NCBI RefSeq assembly: GCF_025821665.1
Contig: NZ_JACKSJ010000188.1
Location: 1 to 39,963 of the forward strand
Direction of reading: 5' to 3'
DNA: 39,963 bases
Source: [Mycobacterium] manitobense
GTDB taxonomy: Bacteria; Actinomycetota; Actinomycetes; Mycobacteriales; Mycobacteriaceae
The notes below the pieces were generated by a model, which did no database searches, had not been told where the DNA came from, and worked only from the letters and a program-made list of their open reading frames with translations. Position 1 is the first letter of the stretch; the number at the start of each line of letters is the position of its first letter. Of this stretch, positions 7,676-14,307 are shown one piece after another. Made by a program: the position numbers and the translations under genes.

Positions 7676-8824
7676 ATGTCCAGCCCCGCGGCGCGCCCGC
7701 TCCCCGTCACCGTCCTGTCCGGATTCCTCGGCGCGGGGAAGACCGCACTGCTCAACCACATCCTGGCCAACCGGGAGGGACGGCGGGTGGCGGTGATCGT
7801 CAACGACATGAGCGAGGTGAACGTCGACGCCGCGCTGATCGCCGCCGGCGGCCATCTCGGCCGCACCGAGGAGCGGCTCGTCGAACTGACCAACGGGTGC
7901 ATCTGCTGCACCCTGCGGGAAGACCTCGTCGAAGCGGTCGGCGAGCTGGCCCGGCAGCAGCGGTTCGACCAGCTGGTGATCGAGTCGACGGGCATCTCCG
8001 AACCCATGCCGGTGGCCGCCACGTTCAGCTGGGAGTTCGATGACGGCTTCAGCCTCGCCCGCGTGGCGCGGCTGGACACCCTGGTCACTGTCGTCGACGC
8101 CTCGACGTTCCTCTCCGAGATCGCCAAGGGTGAGGCGCTGGCCGACCGCGACATGACCGCGGGCGAGGGCGACGCCCGCAGCGTCGCGGACCTCCTCGTC
8201 GACCAGGTCGAGTTCGCCGACGTGATTTTGCTCAACAAGACCGACCTGGTGCCGCCCGCGCGGCTCGGCGCGGTGGAGACAATGGTCCGGCGGCTCAACC
8301 CGACCGCCAAGATCCTGCACACACAGCGCGGCGTCGTCGACATCGGCGAGGTAATCGACACCGGACTCTTCGACCCGGCCGCCGCGGCGGAGGCGCCCGC
8401 TTGGGACGAGGAAATCGCCGACGGCCACACCCCCGAGACCGAGGAGTACGGCATCGCTTCGATGACCTTCCGTGCCGACCGGCCGTTCCACCCGCAGCGG
8501 TTGTTCGACGCGCTCGACGAGGTGCGGGGCGTGTTGCGCAGCAAGGGGTTCTGCTGGATAGCCAGCAGGCCGGAGATCGCCGCGATCTGGTCACAGGCGG
8601 GGCCCAACCTGGTGATCGAGCCGGCACAGTTCTGGTCGGCGACCGAGCTTCAGCCTGGCCAGGAAATCGTGCTGATCGGGGTGCGGCTCGACCGGGACCG
8701 GATCCAGGCGCTGCTGGTCTCTGCGCTGCTGACCGACGACGAGGTCGCCCTCGGAGCGCAGGGATGGGCGACGATGCCCGATCCGCTACCGGCCTGGGGA
8801 GTCACCCACAGCCACGCCCACTGA
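7676..8824 (+). CDS. CobW/COG0523-family GTPase, probable zinc metallochaperone
   Basis: A 382-residue G3E GTPase. Walker A is GFLGAGKT (residues 16-23), the conserved metal-binding CxCC is NGCICC (Cys75, Cys77, Cys78), and the guanine-specificity motif is NKTD near residue 187. The CobW C-terminal domain follows, with RPFHPQRLFD, and the chain ends in HSHAH, a further possible metal site. COG0523 members under Zur control are thought to deliver scarce zinc to essential enzymes using GTP. The ATG at 7676 is chosen because the -10 TATCAT ends six bases before it and the P-loop then sits close to the N-terminus. It is divergent from znuA over a Zur-box region. The client protein is unknown. Confidence 0.9.
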   Translation: MSSPAARPLPVTVLSGFLGAGKTALLNHILANREGRRVAVIVNDMSEVNVDAALIAAGGHLGRTEERLVELTNGCICCTLREDLVEAVGELARQQRFDQLVIESTGISEPMPVAATFSWEFDDGFSLARVARLDTLVTVVDASTFLSEIAKGEALADRDMTAGEGDARSVADLLVDQVEFADVILLNKTDLVPPARLGAVETMVRRLNPTAKILHTQRGVVDIGEVIDTGLFDPAAAAEAPAWDEEIADGHTPETEEYGIASMTFRADRPFHPQRLFDALDEVRGVLRSKGFCWIASRPEIAAIWSQAGPNLVIEPAQFWSATELQPGQEIVLIGVRLDRDRIQALLVSALLTDDEVALGAQGWATMPDPLPAWGVTHSHAH

Positions 8825-8837
8825 GCACCCGGGCCGG

Positions 8838-9227
8838 TCAGTTCATCCGGCCCGCCCTGGCGAGGTTCAGCTCGGCGCGCAGCCGCACCGGCAGCGTCTC
8901 GCGGGTCCAGCGGCCGGCGCGGATCCAGTCACACGCGGCCCGCACGTCGTCGCCCGTCACGACCGGGCCGATCCACAGCACCGCTGCCACCGGCACCCGC
9001 TCCGCGGTGCACGGCTGCAGCAGCAGCATCGTTCCGCCCGGGGAACGCGTCGCGCAGGTCAGCTCGCCGAGCAGGCATCGGGTGACCACCAGGATCGCGT
9101 GCGGGCACTGCGAGACCACGGCACGCAGTGCAGGGATCAGGCCGTCGTCGGGTGGGGTGCCACAGGCCGTGCAGACGGCGAGGGTGAAAGGCCGTCCGGT
9201 GGCCCGCTGTTCATCGGGAGCCGGCAC
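8838..9227 (-). CDS. Small cysteine-rich protein coupled to rpmE2, function unknown
   Basis: I do not recognise a named family with confidence. The 129-residue protein has seven cysteines: Cys19 and Cys22 in VCTACG, then Cys41, Cys51, Cys58, Cys73 and Cys99. A short strand-helix pattern around FTLAVCTACG and AILVVTRC recalls the thioredoxin-like (2Fe-2S) ferredoxin fold, in which widely spaced cysteines bind a cluster, but this is only a resemblance. There is no signal peptide or membrane segment. Its ATG at 9227 lies inside rpmE2, with a 17-bp overlap, so both are read from the Zur-boxed rpmE2 promoter. It converges on the CobW-type gene. A metal-related role is inferred only from context. 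Confidence 0.75.
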   Translation of the reverse strand: MPAPDEQRATGRPFTLAVCTACGTPPDDGLIPALRAVVSQCPHAILVVTRCLLGELTCATRSPGGTMLLLQPCTAERVPVAAVLWIGPVVTGDDVRAACDWIRAGRWTRETLPVRLRAELNLARAGRMN

Positions 9228-9477
9228 GGCGACCGTAGCGGCGGTGGAACTTCTCGATCTGGCCCGCGCTGTCGGTGTGGCGCTGCGTTCCCGTCCAGAA
9301 CGGGTGGGAGTCCGCGGACACCTCGACCACGACGAGCGGATAGGTGTGGACGCCTTCGGGCGTCACCCACTCGGTGGCGCGCGACGACGTGATCGTCGAC
9401 CGGGTCAGGAAGGCGGCGCCGGTGTTGGCGTCCTGGAACACCACGGGGTGGTAGTCGGGATGGATGCCGGTTTTCAC
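9211..9477 (-). CDS. rpmE2: Zinc-free ribosomal protein L31 type B (RpmE2)
   Basis: An 88-residue L31 of the C-minus (type B) kind: it begins MKTGIHPDYHPVVFQD, contains ITSSRATEW and the family end block FWTGTQRHTDSAGQIEKFHRRYG, and has no cysteine at all, so it lacks the zinc-binding CxxC of primary L31. Such paralogues replace the zinc form on ribosomes during zinc starvation and so free the metal. The start is GTG at 9477 with GGAG about seven bases upstream. Two Zur-type boxes (9518-9532 and 9553-9567) flank a TAGCGT -10 candidate. The downstream cysteine-rich gene overlaps its 3' end. Confidence 0.93.
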   Translation of the reverse strand: MKTGIHPDYHPVVFQDANTGAAFLTRSTITSSRATEWVTPEGVHTYPLVVVEVSADSHPFWTGTQRHTDSAGQIEKFHRRYGRRAGSR

Positions 9478-9517
9478 GATCTGACTCCGTTCCGCGCACT
9501 CGTCAAGGCGCCGCTAT

Positions 9518-9532
9518 CGACAATCGTTTCCA
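9518..9532 (-). promoter_or_regulatory. Zur box 1 upstream of rpmE2
   Basis: On the plus strand CGACAATCGTTTCCA matches TGACAATCGTTTTCA at 13 of 15 positions. It lies about 40 bp before the rpmE2 start, downstream of the candidate -10 element. Confidence 0.8.
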
Positions 9533-9538
9533 ACAACG

Positions 9539-9544
9539 ACGCTA
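9539..9544 (-). promoter_or_regulatory. Candidate -10 element of rpmE2 between two Zur boxes
   Basis: TAGCGT on the minus strand fits TANNNT and lies between the two Zur-type boxes. The identical hexamer in the same arrangement precedes mrf at 14601-14606. Confidence 0.5.
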
Positions 9545-9552
9545 CCCGTTGG

Positions 9553-9567
9553 TGGAAACAATTTTCA
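9553..9567 (-). promoter_or_regulatory. Zur box 2 upstream of rpmE2
   Basis: TGGAAACAATTTTCA (plus strand) matches the reverse orientation of the motif, TGAAAACGATTGTCA, at 12 of 15 positions. It lies upstream of the candidate -10 and between the stop of the sulfurtransferase gene (9584) and rpmE2. Confidence 0.75.
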
Positions 9568-9583
9568 ATAACGATGCCACGCG

Positions 9584-10432
9584 TCAGTGACCGACGGCCA
9601 CCGGCCGGGTGGCGTCCGAAGACCACTGCGACCACGAACCGGGGAACAGCTCAGCCTCGACGCCCGCTGCACGCAACGCCGCGATGGTCACCGCGGCGGT
9701 GACCCCGGATCCGCAGTACACGCCGACTCCGGGAGCCACTGTGGCGCCGTGTGATTCGAAGATCCCGGTGAGGTCCGCCGTCGGCAGGAAGGTGCCGTCG
9801 GCGGCGAGCGCGGCCGTGCTCGGCGCGTTGCGCGCGCCCGGAATGTGGCCGGCCACCGGGTCGACGGGTTCGACCTCACCGCGGAAGCGTTCGGGGGCAC
9901 GCGCGTCGAGAAGCACGCCGCCGTAGCCGGCGACGTCGTCGGCGGTCAGCGTGGGGAGCGCGCCTGCGTACAGATCGTCGTACGCGACGCTGACGTCGCC
10001 GGGAGCCGGGGTGACCGCACCCGGTTCGACGGCGCCGCCCGCCTGCCGCCACGCGGCGAGCCCGCCGTCGAGGATCCGGACTCCGGAGATGCCTGCAGCG
10101 CTCAGCACCCACCACGCCCGGGCCGACCCCGCGCGATTCCAGTCGTCGTAGACGACGGTAGGCACACCGTCGCGCACACCCCACCCGCGTGCCGCCGACT
10201 CGACGGCGCGGCCGGCAGGCAGTGGATGGCGGCCGCGACCGGTGACGGCGTGGTCGGACAGCTCGTCCTCGAGCGAGACGTACACCGCTCCGGGCAGATG
10301 ACCGCGCAGGTAGGCGTCGCGGCCGTCGGGTTCGGTGAGCTGCCAGCGCACGTCGAGCAGGGTGACCGGCCGCCCGTCAGCGAGCAGGCGGAGCAGTTCG
10401 TCGGCGGTGATGAGGACGTCGGCACGGGCCAC
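9584..10432 (-). CDS. Two-domain rhodanese, mercaptopyruvate/thiosulfate sulfurtransferase
   Basis: A 282-residue protein with two rhodanese domains, the first an inactive N-terminal repeat (LLDVRWQLTEPDGRDAYLRG) and the second catalytic. The active-site loop is CGSGVTA with Cys240; the CG-S/T-GVT form is characteristic of 3-mercaptopyruvate sulfurtransferases, while thiosulfate enzymes usually carry basic residues there. It should move a sulfane sulfur to thiol acceptors in the cytoplasm. The length is normal. The start is GTG at 10432; CACCAT lies six bases upstream, a weak -10 match. It is divergent from bluB and has no Zur-type box of its own, so it is probably a passenger in the zinc island. 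It resembles SseA but I do not assign that name. Confidence 0.85.
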   Translation of the reverse strand: MARADVLITADELLRLLADGRPVTLLDVRWQLTEPDGRDAYLRGHLPGAVYVSLEDELSDHAVTGRGRHPLPAGRAVESAARGWGVRDGVPTVVYDDWNRAGSARAWWVLSAAGISGVRILDGGLAAWRQAGGAVEPGAVTPAPGDVSVAYDDLYAGALPTLTADDVAGYGGVLLDARAPERFRGEVEPVDPVAGHIPGARNAPSTAALAADGTFLPTADLTGIFESHGATVAPGVGVYCGSGVTAAVTIAALRAAGVEAELFPGSWSQWSSDATRPVAVGH

Positions 10433-10451
10433 TTCTCGATGGTGCCATCCC

Positions 10452-10457
10452 TAAGCT
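10452..10457 (+). promoter_or_regulatory. Predicted -10 element of bluB (leaderless)
   Basis: TAAGCT fits TANNNT and ends exactly six bases before the GTG at 10464. Confidence 0.55.
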
Positions 10458-10463
10458 GGGCCG

Positions 10464-11150
10464 GTGACCGACCATGCGTTCAGCGCCGCCGAGCGGCGCG
10501 CCGTCTACCGGGTGATCGCCGAGCGGCGCGACATGCGCCGGTTCGTGGCGGGCGCGACGGTCGACGAGGAGGTGCTCGGGCGGCTGCTGCAGGCGGCGCA
10601 CGCCGCGCCCAGTGTGGGGCTGATGCAGCCGTGGCGCTTCATCCGTATCACCGACGGTGGACTGCGGCGCCGGATCCACGCACTGGTCGACGAGGAGCGG
10701 CTGCGGACCGCCGAGGCGCTGGGCCCCCGCGCGGCGGAGTTCCTGGCGCTGAAGGTCGAGGGCATCCTCGAGTGCGCCGAACTGCTGGTCGTCGCACTGG
10801 GCGACGACCGGGCGCGGCACGTGTTCGGCAGGCGCACCCTGCCGCAGATGGACCTCGCCTCGGTGTCGTGTGCGATCCAGAACCTGTGGCTGGCCGCCCG
10901 TGCCGAAGGCCTCGGCATGGGCTGGGTGTCGATCTTCGACCCGGACCGCCTCGGCGCGCTGCTCGGCCTGCCCGACGAGGCGCAGGCGGTGGCGGTGCTG
11001 TGCCTCGGCCCGGTGCCCGAGTTCCCCGACCGGCCCGCGCTGGAACTCGACCAGTGGACGCACGGTCGCCCACTGGCCGAGTTCGTCAGCGAGAACTCAT
11101 GGCCCGCGGTCACACTCAGTGATCGCCTCGGGCCGGCCGCGCCACACTAG
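10464..11150 (+). CDS. bluB: 5,6-dimethylbenzimidazole synthase BluB
   Basis: A 228-residue flavin enzyme of the nitroreductase fold. BluB breaks down reduced FMN with oxygen to form 5,6-dimethylbenzimidazole, the lower ligand of cobalamin. Family features are the FMN-phosphate region ERRDMRRF near residue 20, the block APSVGLMQPWRFI, and the signature FGRRTLPQMDLASVSCAIQN followed by AEGLGMGWVSIFDP. These match BluB better than general nitroreductases. The start is GTG at 10464 with a leaderless -10 TAAGCT. No cobalamin riboswitch is visible in front of it. The TAG stop at 11148 begins the predicted -10 of pxpA. It fits cobalamin synthesis, as does the B12-riboswitch operon near 36.7 kb, but the two are not adjacent. 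Confidence 0.9.
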   Translation: MTDHAFSAAERRAVYRVIAERRDMRRFVAGATVDEEVLGRLLQAAHAAPSVGLMQPWRFIRITDGGLRRRIHALVDEERLRTAEALGPRAAEFLALKVEGILECAELLVVALGDDRARHVFGRRTLPQMDLASVSCAIQNLWLAARAEGLGMGWVSIFDPDRLGALLGLPDEAQAVAVLCLGPVPEFPDRPALELDQWTHGRPLAEFVSENSWPAVTLSDRLGPAAPH

Positions 11151-11153
11151 GCT
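11148..11153 (+). promoter_or_regulatory. Predicted -10 element of pxpA, overlapping the bluB stop codon
   Basis: TAGGCT fits TANNNT and is followed by exactly six bases before the ATG at 11160. Its first three bases are the TAG stop of bluB. Confidence 0.5.
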
Positions 11154-11159
11154 GACGGC

Positions 11160-11939
11160 ATGCCAACGGCTCGTGCCGATCTGTCCGTCGACCTCAACGC
11201 CGACCTCGGCGAGGGCTTCGGGATCTGGGACCTCGGCGACGACGACGCGATGCTGGACATCGTCACCAGCGCCAACGTCGCCTGCGGCTTCCACGCCGGC
11301 GACCCGGCCCGGCTGGCGAGGGTCTGCCGGGCCGCCGCTGAGCGCGGCGTCCGGATCGGCGCGCAGGTCAGCTACCGCGATCTCGCAGGCTTCGGCCGCC
11401 GCTTCATCGACGCCACCGCCGAGGACCTCACCGCGGACGTGATGTACCAGATCGGTGCGCTGCAGGCGCTCGCCCATGCCGCAGGGTCACGGGTGTCCTA
11501 CGTCAAACCCCATGGTGCGCTGTACAACTCGATCGTCAGCCATCACGGCCAGGCCAGGGCGGTGGCGGCCGCGGTGCTCGCCGTCGACCCGGGGTTGCCG
11601 GTGCTCGGTCTGTCCGGGTCGGCGTTCTTCGCCGCCGCCGGGGAGCTCGGACTGCGCACGGTGCCGGAGGCTTTCGCCGACCGGGCCTACCGTGCCGACG
11701 GTCAACTGGTGTCGCGCCGCGAACCCAACGCGGTGCTCGGCGACGTCGGTGAGATCGTCGAACGGGTGGTGTCGATGGTGACCGCCGGCCGCGTCGACGC
11801 GGTCGACGGGTCGACGATCCCGATTTCCGTCGCCTCGGTCTGTGTGCACGGCGACTCACCGGGCGCGGTGGAGATCGCCACCGCGGTGCGGCGTCGCCTC
11901 ACCGAGGACGGCATCACCGTCGCACCGTTCACCGCCTAG
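11160..11939 (+). CDS. pxpA: 5-oxoprolinase subunit A (PxpA, LamB/YcsF family)
   Basis: A 259-residue member of the LamB/YcsF family. The defining N-terminal block is VDLNADLGEGFGIWDLGDDD followed by VTSANVACGFHAGDP; KPHGALYN and the region FADRAYRADGQLVSRREPNA are also typical. PxpA works with PxpB and PxpC (KipI/KipA homologues) in ATP-dependent opening of 5-oxoproline (pyroglutamate) to glutamate. No pxpB or pxpC is in this window, so it is an orphan here. The start ATG at 11160 lies six bases after TAGGCT. Its stop overlaps the stop of a convergent ArsR-type gene by 4 bp. Activity without the partners is uncertain. Confidence 0.88.
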   Translation: MPTARADLSVDLNADLGEGFGIWDLGDDDAMLDIVTSANVACGFHAGDPARLARVCRAAAERGVRIGAQVSYRDLAGFGRRFIDATAEDLTADVMYQIGALQALAHAAGSRVSYVKPHGALYNSIVSHHGQARAVAAAVLAVDPGLPVLGLSGSAFFAAAGELGLRTVPEAFADRAYRADGQLVSRREPNAVLGDVGEIVERVVSMVTAGRVDAVDGSTIPISVASVCVHGDSPGAVEIATAVRRRLTEDGITVAPFTA

Positions 11940-12262
11940 CCGACCGTCTCCCGGTTGGCGCCCGCCACGACGGAACCGAGCAGACCCGGCAGCGCCGCAT
12001 CCACCTCCTCGATCCGCAGTCGCTGGCAGGTGTGCCCGTCGAGAACGAGTCGCTCCGTGAGCCCCGCTTCGCGCAGGATCCGGAAATGGTGAGCGGCCGT
12101 CGACTTGTTGATGCCGTCGTAGAGCCCGCCGCACTGCACCGGAACGCCGGCGTTGAACAGCCGGCGCACCATCTCCAGCCGCACCGGGTCGCCGATGGCG
12201 CCGAGCACCTGCTGCACGGACGCGACCGGGTGGGTCGGGTAGGCGGCGGTTGGCGGTGTCAT
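11936..12262 (-). CDS. ArsR-family winged-helix regulator
   Basis: A 108-residue single-domain regulator. The core is VLGAIGDPVRLEMVRRLFNA, then recognition helix INKSTAAHHFRILREAGL, and a wing with RLVLDGHTCQRLRIEEVDAA. The family includes metal sensors, but no clear metal-binding cysteine set is present: the two cysteines (CGGLYDG, HTCQR) are isolated, so a redox, small-molecule or unknown signal is as likely. It is divergent from an MFS transporter gene with a 96-bp gap containing three GTTCGAT-like elements, which suggests that it represses the transporter and itself. It converges on pxpA with a 4-bp overlap. Confidence 0.88.
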   Translation of the reverse strand: MTPPTAAYPTHPVASVQQVLGAIGDPVRLEMVRRLFNAGVPVQCGGLYDGINKSTAAHHFRILREAGLTERLVLDGHTCQRLRIEEVDAALPGLLGSVVAGANRETVG

Positions 12263-12278
12263 GTGTCCTTTGCCACGC

Positions 12279-12327
12279 GAAGTTTGATGAGGATCGAACC
12301 TAACGTACTCTCAGTTGAAGTTCGATG
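12279..12327. promoter_or_regulatory. Repeated operator-like elements between the ArsR and MFS genes
   Basis: GAAGTTTGATG at 12279-12289 and GAAGTTCGATG at 12317-12327 are direct repeats with one difference. ATCGAAC at 12293-12299 is the reverse complement of GTTCGAT at 12320-12326, giving an inverted repeat with a 20-base spacer. Three related elements in 49 bp suit a dimeric winged-helix repressor. Confidence 0.5.
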
Positions 12328-12358
12328 CCTGTCAAACCAATCACCGGGAGGGAACGGA

Positions 12359-13561
12359 GTGGTCGCGATCGAGCCTCCGCACGTCGACACCCAGCGCTGG
12401 GCGTACCCGCTGCTGCTGGTGCTCAGCGGTGTGGCGCTCGGCGTCTCGGGACTGCCCGCCCCGCTGTACGGCATCTACGAGTCCGCCTGGCACCTCTCGC
12501 CGCTGGCCACCACCGTCGTGTTCGGGGTCTACGCCGTCGCCGCGCTGGCCGCCGTGCTGGTGTCCGGCCGCATCTCCGACGTGGTGGGCCGCAAACCCGT
12601 CCTCGTCGGCGCGCTGATCGCCCTGCTGGTCGGGCTCGGCGTCTTCCTGATCGCAGACAACATGGCGCTGCTGCTGGTGGCCCGCACGATCCACGGCGCG
12701 GCCGTCGGCTCCATCGTCGTCGCGGGCGCCGCCGCACTGCTCGATCTGCGTCCCCATCACGGCGTGCGCTCCGGCCAGCTGAGCGGGGTGAGCTTCAACA
12801 TCGGCATGACCATCGCCATCGTCGGCTCCGCACTGCTGGCCCAGTACGCGCCGCACCCCCTGCGCACCCCGTATGCGGTGGTGGCCGTCCTGTGCCTGAT
12901 CGTCGGCGTAGGCCTACTGGCCCTGCGCGAGCCGCACCTCGCCCGCAGCAGCGGACCCATCCGGATCGCACGTCCCGCCGTGCCGGCCGAGATCCGCGCC
13001 GACTTCTGGTTCGCCGCGCTCGGCGTGATGGCATCCTGGTCGGTGCTCGGCGTCCTGCTGTCCCTGTACCCGTCGCTGGCCGCCCGCCAGACCCACATCG
13101 ACAACCTGGTGTTCGGCGGCGCCGTCGTCGGCACCACCGCCTTCGCCGCCGCGCTGGCCCAACTCTTCGCCACCCGGGTACCCGCCCGCAGGTCGGCCGT
13201 CGTCGGAGACGTCGGCATGGCGGTCGCGCTGCTCGTCACGATCCCGGTGCTGATGTCCCACCAGTGGCAGCTGGTGTTCGTCGCGGCCGCCCTGCTCGGC
13301 GCCACCTTCGGGCTCGGCTTCGGCGGCTCGCTGCGCCACCTGTCGGACGCGGTGCCCGCCGACCGTCGCGGCGAGACCATGTCGGCGTACTACCTGCTGG
13401 CCTACACCGCGATGGCGGTGCCGACACTGATGGCCGGCTGGGCCGCGACACGCTGGGACATCACCGCGGTGTTCCCGTGGTTCGCCGGCGCCGTCGCGGC
13501 GGCCTGCCTGACGGCCGCCGCATTCGGCCTCCGCAGCACCCGCGCCGCCGCCCGCGCCTGA
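12359..13561 (+). CDS. MFS transporter, probable drug or metabolite exporter
   Basis: A 400-residue protein with about twelve hydrophobic segments. The MFS loop 2-3 signature reads GRISDVVGRKPVLVGA. The two six-helix halves are joined by a short loop around residue 190-215 (ALREPHLARSSGPIRIARP). No substrate can be assigned; proton-driven export is the usual mode for this group. The GTG at 12359 is chosen because GGGAGGG lies about six bases before it. A longer in-frame extension upstream runs through the divergent promoter and is rejected. The divergent ArsR-type gene is the likely regulator. Confidence 0.88.
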   Translation: MVAIEPPHVDTQRWAYPLLLVLSGVALGVSGLPAPLYGIYESAWHLSPLATTVVFGVYAVAALAAVLVSGRISDVVGRKPVLVGALIALLVGLGVFLIADNMALLLVARTIHGAAVGSIVVAGAAALLDLRPHHGVRSGQLSGVSFNIGMTIAIVGSALLAQYAPHPLRTPYAVVAVLCLIVGVGLLALREPHLARSSGPIRIARPAVPAEIRADFWFAALGVMASWSVLGVLLSLYPSLAARQTHIDNLVFGGAVVGTTAFAAALAQLFATRVPARRSAVVGDVGMAVALLVTIPVLMSHQWQLVFVAAALLGATFGLGFGGSLRHLSDAVPADRRGETMSAYYLLAYTAMAVPTLMAGWAATRWDITAVFPWFAGAVAAACLTAAAFGLRSTRAAARA

Positions 13562-13583
13562 CGCGCCAGGAGCAGTACGCCTA

Positions 13584-13838
13584 TTAGGCGGGCCCCATGG
13601 GCAACAGCGCCATCTCCCGGGCGTTCTTGATCGCGATCGCCACCTGACGCTGCTGCTGCACGGTCAACCCGGTGACCCGGCGCGACCGGATCTTGCCGCG
13701 CTCGGTGATGAACGTGCGCAACAGCGGGACGTCCTTGTAGTCGACGCGGGTCACCCCCGCGGCTTTGAGCGGATTACGTTTCTGCCGTTTGGTTTCGGGT
13801 ACGGGCGCGCGGCGCTGCCTCGGCTTCTTCTTCGCCAT
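13584..13838 (-). CDS. rpsR2: Zinc-free ribosomal protein S18 paralogue (RpsR2)
   Basis: An 84-residue S18. The family block VDYKDVPLLRTFITERGKIR leads into SRRVTGLTVQQQRQVAIAIK and NAREMALLPM. It contains no cysteine, so it is the C-minus form used when zinc is scarce. The ATG at 13838, two bases past the rpsN2 stop, gives the usual MAKKK start; a TTG at 13847 would add three residues and overlap rpsN2. It is the last gene of the operon rpmB2-rpmG2-rpsN2-rpsR2, which has tightly joined reading frames and one Zur-boxed promoter. Confidence 0.94.
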   Translation of the reverse strand: MAKKKPRQRRAPVPETKRQKRNPLKAAGVTRVDYKDVPLLRTFITERGKIRSRRVTGLTVQQQRQVAIAIKNAREMALLPMGPA

Positions 13839-13840
13839 GC

Positions 13841-14143
13841 TCACCAACTCGACTTCCGGATACCGGGCAGCTCGCCGCGGTGGGCGAGTTCACGGACCCG
13901 TACCCTCGACAGCCCGAACTTGCGCAGGTGCCCGCGCGGGCGGCCGTCGACCGCGTCGCGGTTGCGCAACCGGACCGGGCTGGCGTCGCGGGGCATCCGC
14001 TGCAACGCCTGTTGCGCGGCCACTCTCTCCTCGACGGTGCCGGCCCGGCGGATGATCTCCTTGAGCTCACCGCGCCGTTCGGCGTAGCGGGCCACCGTCG
14101 CCCGCCGCCGCTCGTTCTTGACGATCTTCGACCTCTTGGCCAT
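13841..14143 (-). CDS. rpsN2: Zinc-free ribosomal protein S14, long form (RpsN2)
   Basis: A 100-residue S14 of the long C-minus form: it lacks cysteine, whereas the primary 61-residue form carries a CxxC pair that binds zinc. Recognisable segments are MAKRSKIVKNERRRATV at the N-terminus and RPRGHLRKFGLSRVRVRELA near the C-terminus. Its ATG shares one base with the TGA of rpmG2 (TGATG), indicating coupled translation. It sits in the small subunit head near the decoding region and replaces zinc S14 during zinc limitation. Confidence 0.95.
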   Translation of the reverse strand: MAKRSKIVKNERRRATVARYAERRGELKEIIRRAGTVEERVAAQQALQRMPRDASPVRLRNRDAVDGRPRGHLRKFGLSRVRVRELAHRGELPGIRKSSW

Positions 14144-14307
14144 CAGCGCTCCTCCCTGAAGTCGACGTGACGGCGCACCACGGGGTCGTACTTCTTCATG
14201 ACCAGCCGGTCCGGATCATTGCGGCGGTTCTTGCGCGTCACATACGTGTAGCCGGTGCCCGCGGTCGAGCGCAGCTTGACGATCGGGCGGATCTCGGTGC
14301 GCGCCAT
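14143..14307 (-). CDS. rpmG2: Zinc-free ribosomal protein L33 paralogue (RpmG2)
   Basis: A 54-residue L33: MARTEIRPIVKLRSTAGTGY, then TRKNRRNDPDRLVMKKYDP. It has no cysteine, where primary L33 has two CxxC pairs. The ATG at 14307 shares a base with the stop of rpmB2 (TGATG), and its own stop shares a base with the rpsN2 ATG. A longer in-frame extension upstream is not used, because it would run through rpmB2. It belongs to the zinc-sparing ribosomal operon. Confidence 0.95.
   Translation of the reverse strand: MARTEIRPIVKLRSTAGTGYTYVTRKNRRNDPDRLVMKKYDPVVRRHVDFREER

Noticed and set aside
10464..11150. General nitroreductase or F420-dependent enzyme in place of BluB
   Set aside because: The FGRRTLPQMDLASVSCAIQN block is specific to BluB.
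12032..12358. N-terminal extension of the MFS transporter
   Set aside because: It runs through the ArsR gene and the divergent promoter; the GTG at 12359 has a good ribosome binding site and starts just before the first helix.
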